This document shows, in pieces, positions 6,881 through 8,059 of a stretch of DNA of 8,059 bases. This DNA comes from Bifidobacteriaceae bacterium (GTDB lineage: Bacteria > Actinomycetota > Actinomycetes > Actinomycetales > WQXJ01). The notes under the pieces were generated by a model. It made no database searches and was not told the DNA's origin. It saw nothing but the letters and a program-made list of their open reading frames with translations. The stretch covers positions 1 through 8,059 of the forward strand of contig JAISBQ010000091.1 in the NCBI GenBank assembly GCA_031266115.1, in the 5' to 3' direction. Position 1 is the stretch's first letter. Every line of letters begins with the position of its first letter. A program made the position numbers and the translations under genes.

Positions 6881-7126
6881 GACGCTGAACGACACCAGTT
6901 TCAGCTTCTTCGCCCGGGACGAGAACGTCTATCTGGGGCTGGGTGGTGCCGCGGGGGCGACGTGGTTGTCGGCGAGGACGCGCAGGGGCGGGTTTGCCGA
7001 CTGGTCAACGACACCGATACGCCCAAGCGAGCCAGCACCCTCGCGAGGGTCTGTTCCTGACCGGTCTCCACCCACCCCTGTGAGAGCCCCTCTCGGCCCA
7101 CGGGGCGGCGCTTCTCTTCCGCCGCC
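6881..7126 (+). other. Unassigned accessory stretch, probably decayed coding DNA
   Basis: The 246 bases between the tRNA fragment and the relaxase remnant contain one open frame (ATG 6879 to 7187) without a ribosome site. Its first 35 codons have protein-like composition (a stretch around SFSFFARDENVYLGLGG), but it turns into Pro/Ser/Arg-rich sequence typical of out-of-frame high-GC DNA. Another frame gives a plausible piece around GEDAQGRVCRLVNDTD ending at a stop at 7058-7060. I recognise neither. The pattern suggests an old gene broken by indels. Confidence 0.35.
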
Positions 7127-7516
7127 GACCGGGAGGCCGTCACGGCACTCGTCACCCACGCCGCCGAGCGCGCATCCCTACGCTTGACACTCGTCGCGCG
7201 GGCGTCGGCAGGCGATGTGGTGATCACTCGTCGTAACGACCGACGCCTCCAGGCCTGACGTACCGGCTGGGTCCGCAACGGCGACCGGTGGACCGTGACC
7301 GCGATCCATAACGATGGGTCGGTCACCGTGCGCAGCCCCGTACGCAGGGCCGATCACCGGTTTGGCGGCTCAGCGGTTCTGCCACCCAGGTATGTCGGCG
7401 CTCACGCGGACTGTGGATATCCGAGGTGCGGCAAACGCACTCACGCCGGATTGTGCGCAATCGTGCTACGTCAATCTCGCTTGGGTTGGTGTGCGGACTC
7501 AGGACCACGCACATAG
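7127..7516 (+). pseudogene. Remnant of a MobF-type (TrwC/TraA) conjugative relaxase-helicase
   Basis: In one frame the sequence reads SAGDVVITRRNDRRLQA, then a TGA stop at 7256-7258, then directly RTGWVRNGDRWTVTAIHNDG followed by SVTVR and, later, AVLPPRYVGAHADCGY ending at 7420. This order matches the C-terminal RecD-like helicase region of actinobacterial MobF relaxases: a GDxVxTRRNDR motif, a G-DRWTVT strand, then LPxxYVxxHxxLGYA leading to the ATTxHRAQG helicase motif. The last motif is ruined here; after GY only a trace (THAG) remains. The internal stop, missing upstream domains and broken motif show a dead gene. MobF relaxases nick oriT and unwind the transferred strand in conjugation, so this piece indicates a former conjugative plasmid or integrative element. 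The open frame runs to TAG 7514-7516, but sequence after about 7440 is probably not original protein. Confidence 0.65.
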
Positions 7517-7518
7517 GC

Positions 7519-7549
7519 GTGTATACACCGCGTGGTGATGTTGTAACGT
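7519..7549 (+). promoter_or_regulatory. Operator/promoter candidate of the relB-yoeB module
   Basis: GTGTATACAC at 7519-7528 is a perfect 10-bp palindrome. It stands at -35 position relative to TAACGT (7544-7549), which fits the TANNNT form of a -10 box and lies 64 bases before the antitoxin ATG. RelB/DinJ antitoxins are ribbon-helix-helix repressors that bind short palindromes over their own promoter, so this is the natural autoregulatory operator. The assignment rests on position and symmetry only. Confidence 0.4.
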
Positions 7550-7612
7550 GGTCATCTTTACTGATGTCGGGTCGGACGGCGGCCTGACGATCAAGGAGGA
7601 AGGAAGCCCGTC

Positions 7613-7873
7613 ATGGCTGACACAACGCTGGTCAACATTCGCATGGATGCCGATCTGAAGCGCGGCATGGAGGAGACGTGCCGCGAGCTGGGCATGAACC
7701 TGACCACGGCGTTCACGATCTTCGCCAGGAAGATGACCCGCGAGCGCCGCATCCCCTTCGACGTGTCGGTGGACCCGTTCTACTCGGCCGCCAACGTTGA
7801 CCATCTGCGTCAAGTCCGCGCCGACGCCGAGGCCGCGCGCAACATGGCTGTCCATGAATTGGTTGACGTCTGA
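7613..7873 (+). CDS. RelB/DinJ-family antitoxin
   Basis: This 86-residue protein begins with the ribbon-helix-helix pattern of RelB/DinJ antitoxins: strand TTLVNIRMD (4-12), helix 1 DADLKRGMEETCRELG (12-27), and helix 2 starting NLTTAFTIFARKMTRERRIPF (29-49). The sequence that follows, including DPFYSAANVDHLRQ (54-67), is the toxin-binding C-terminal part as seen in many actinobacterial members. The antitoxin dimerises, represses its own promoter and neutralises the partner toxin. AGGAGG at 7594-7599 and GGAAG at 7602-7606 precede the ATG. The stop overlaps the toxin start (TGATG at 7871-7875), the usual coupled arrangement. The gene looks intact, unlike its partner. Confidence 0.9.
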   Translation: MADTTLVNIRMDADLKRGMEETCRELGMNLTTAFTIFARKMTRERRIPFDVSVDPFYSAANVDHLRQVRADAEAARNMAVHELVDV

Positions 7874-8059
7874 TGCTGAAGTCGTGGCACGACACCGCCT
7901 GGGACGACTACCTGTGGTGGCAGACCTCAGGACCCCAAGACGTTGAAGCGCATCAACCGGCTGATCCGCGACATTGAGCGCAACGGCTACCAGACGACGG
8001 GTAACCCGGAGCCGCTACGCGGCGACCTGTCCGGGTGGTGGAGCGTCCGCATCCCCGGC
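7873..8059 (+). pseudogene. YoeB/Txe-family mRNA interferase toxin, frameshifted and cut by the window edge
   Basis: From ATG 7873 the frame reads MLKSWHDTAWDDYLWWQT, the start of a YoeB/Txe toxin, then goes out of frame and stops at TGA 7975-7977 after 34 codons. Reading one base later, from about 7928, restores the family: QDPKTLKRINRLIRDIERNG, then GNPEPLRGDLSGWWSVRI up to the right edge. One extra base near 7927 (a T in ACCTCAGG) explains the break. YoeB cleaves mRNA in the ribosomal A site. The glutamate in NPEPL (catalytic Glu46 in E. coli YoeB) and the second arginine of the WSRRI motif (Arg59) are kept. The lysine before PEP is Asn and the first arginine is Val. The C-terminal HRLVY and His-Tyr end lie beyond the window. 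The toxin should be inactive unless the shift is a sequencing error or is bypassed. Confidence 0.82.

Noticed and set aside
5849..7060. Plus-strand open frame of 403 codons
   Set aside because: It is out of frame with the OB-fold and DUF3159 genes over most of its length; only its last part covers the unassigned accessory stretch.
6901..7326. Minus-strand open frame of 141 codons
   Set aside because: It lies antisense to the relaxase remnant, is Arg/Ser/Thr-rich and has no recognisable domain.
7449..7462. Inverted repeat GATTG-TGCG-CAATC as an operator or att core
   Set aside because: The arms are only 5 bp, it lies inside the decayed relaxase region, and no promoter or gene start is near enough to give it meaning.
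1..8059. CRISPR array, rRNA, complete insertion sequence or phage genes
   Set aside because: I found no regularly spaced direct repeats, rRNA-like sequence, transposase or integrase motifs in the window.

Overview
The window comes from a high-GC Gram-positive bacterium (Actinomycetota). The evidence is dense GC-rich coding sequence, a SepH cell-division gene, and the typical actinobacterial run DUF4193 - dut - DUF3710 - OB-fold protein - DUF3159. The species cannot be read from the window. The FemAB-type bridge enzyme and the style of the RelB/YoeB module would fit an Actinomyces-, Bifidobacterium- or Micrococcales-like organism, but this is only inference.

Layout. (1) Positions 1-1558, minus strand: the N-terminal part of sepH, read from a GTG start and running off the left edge. 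(2) 1686-3875, plus strand: a two-gene operon of a FemA/FemB-type aminoacyltransferase and a divergent alanine racemase-like PLP enzyme, 3 bases apart. It is divergent from sepH and probably acts in peptidoglycan synthesis. (3) 3876-4164: a 289-base gap with an extended -10 promoter candidate and a strong hairpin in the presumed 5' leader. (4) 4165-6848, plus strand: the conserved housekeeping cluster, namely the zinc-ribbon protein DUF4193, dUTPase, DUF3710, a small OB-fold protein and the membrane protein DUF3159. The last four are tightly packed, with two ATGA stop/start overlaps. (5) 6849-8059: accessory DNA. It begins, two bases after the DUF3159 stop, with an orphan 3' end of a tRNA (variable loop, T-arm, acceptor strand). 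It continues with a stretch I cannot assign, then a decayed fragment of a MobF-type (TrwC/TraA) relaxase-helicase with an internal stop. It ends with a RelB/DinJ antitoxin gene followed by a YoeB-type toxin gene carrying a +1 frameshift and cut by the window edge.

How it fits together: the left 6.8 kb is core chromosome for division, cell-wall bridge building and nucleotide-pool sanitation. The right 1.2 kb looks like the eroded edge of an integrative conjugative element that inserted at or recombined through a tRNA gene, leaving an antitoxin beside a broken toxin. I see no clearly new system. The best leads are the tRNA scar at the core/accessory boundary, the FemAB-racemase pair, and the RelB/frameshifted YoeB module with its palindromic operator candidate.
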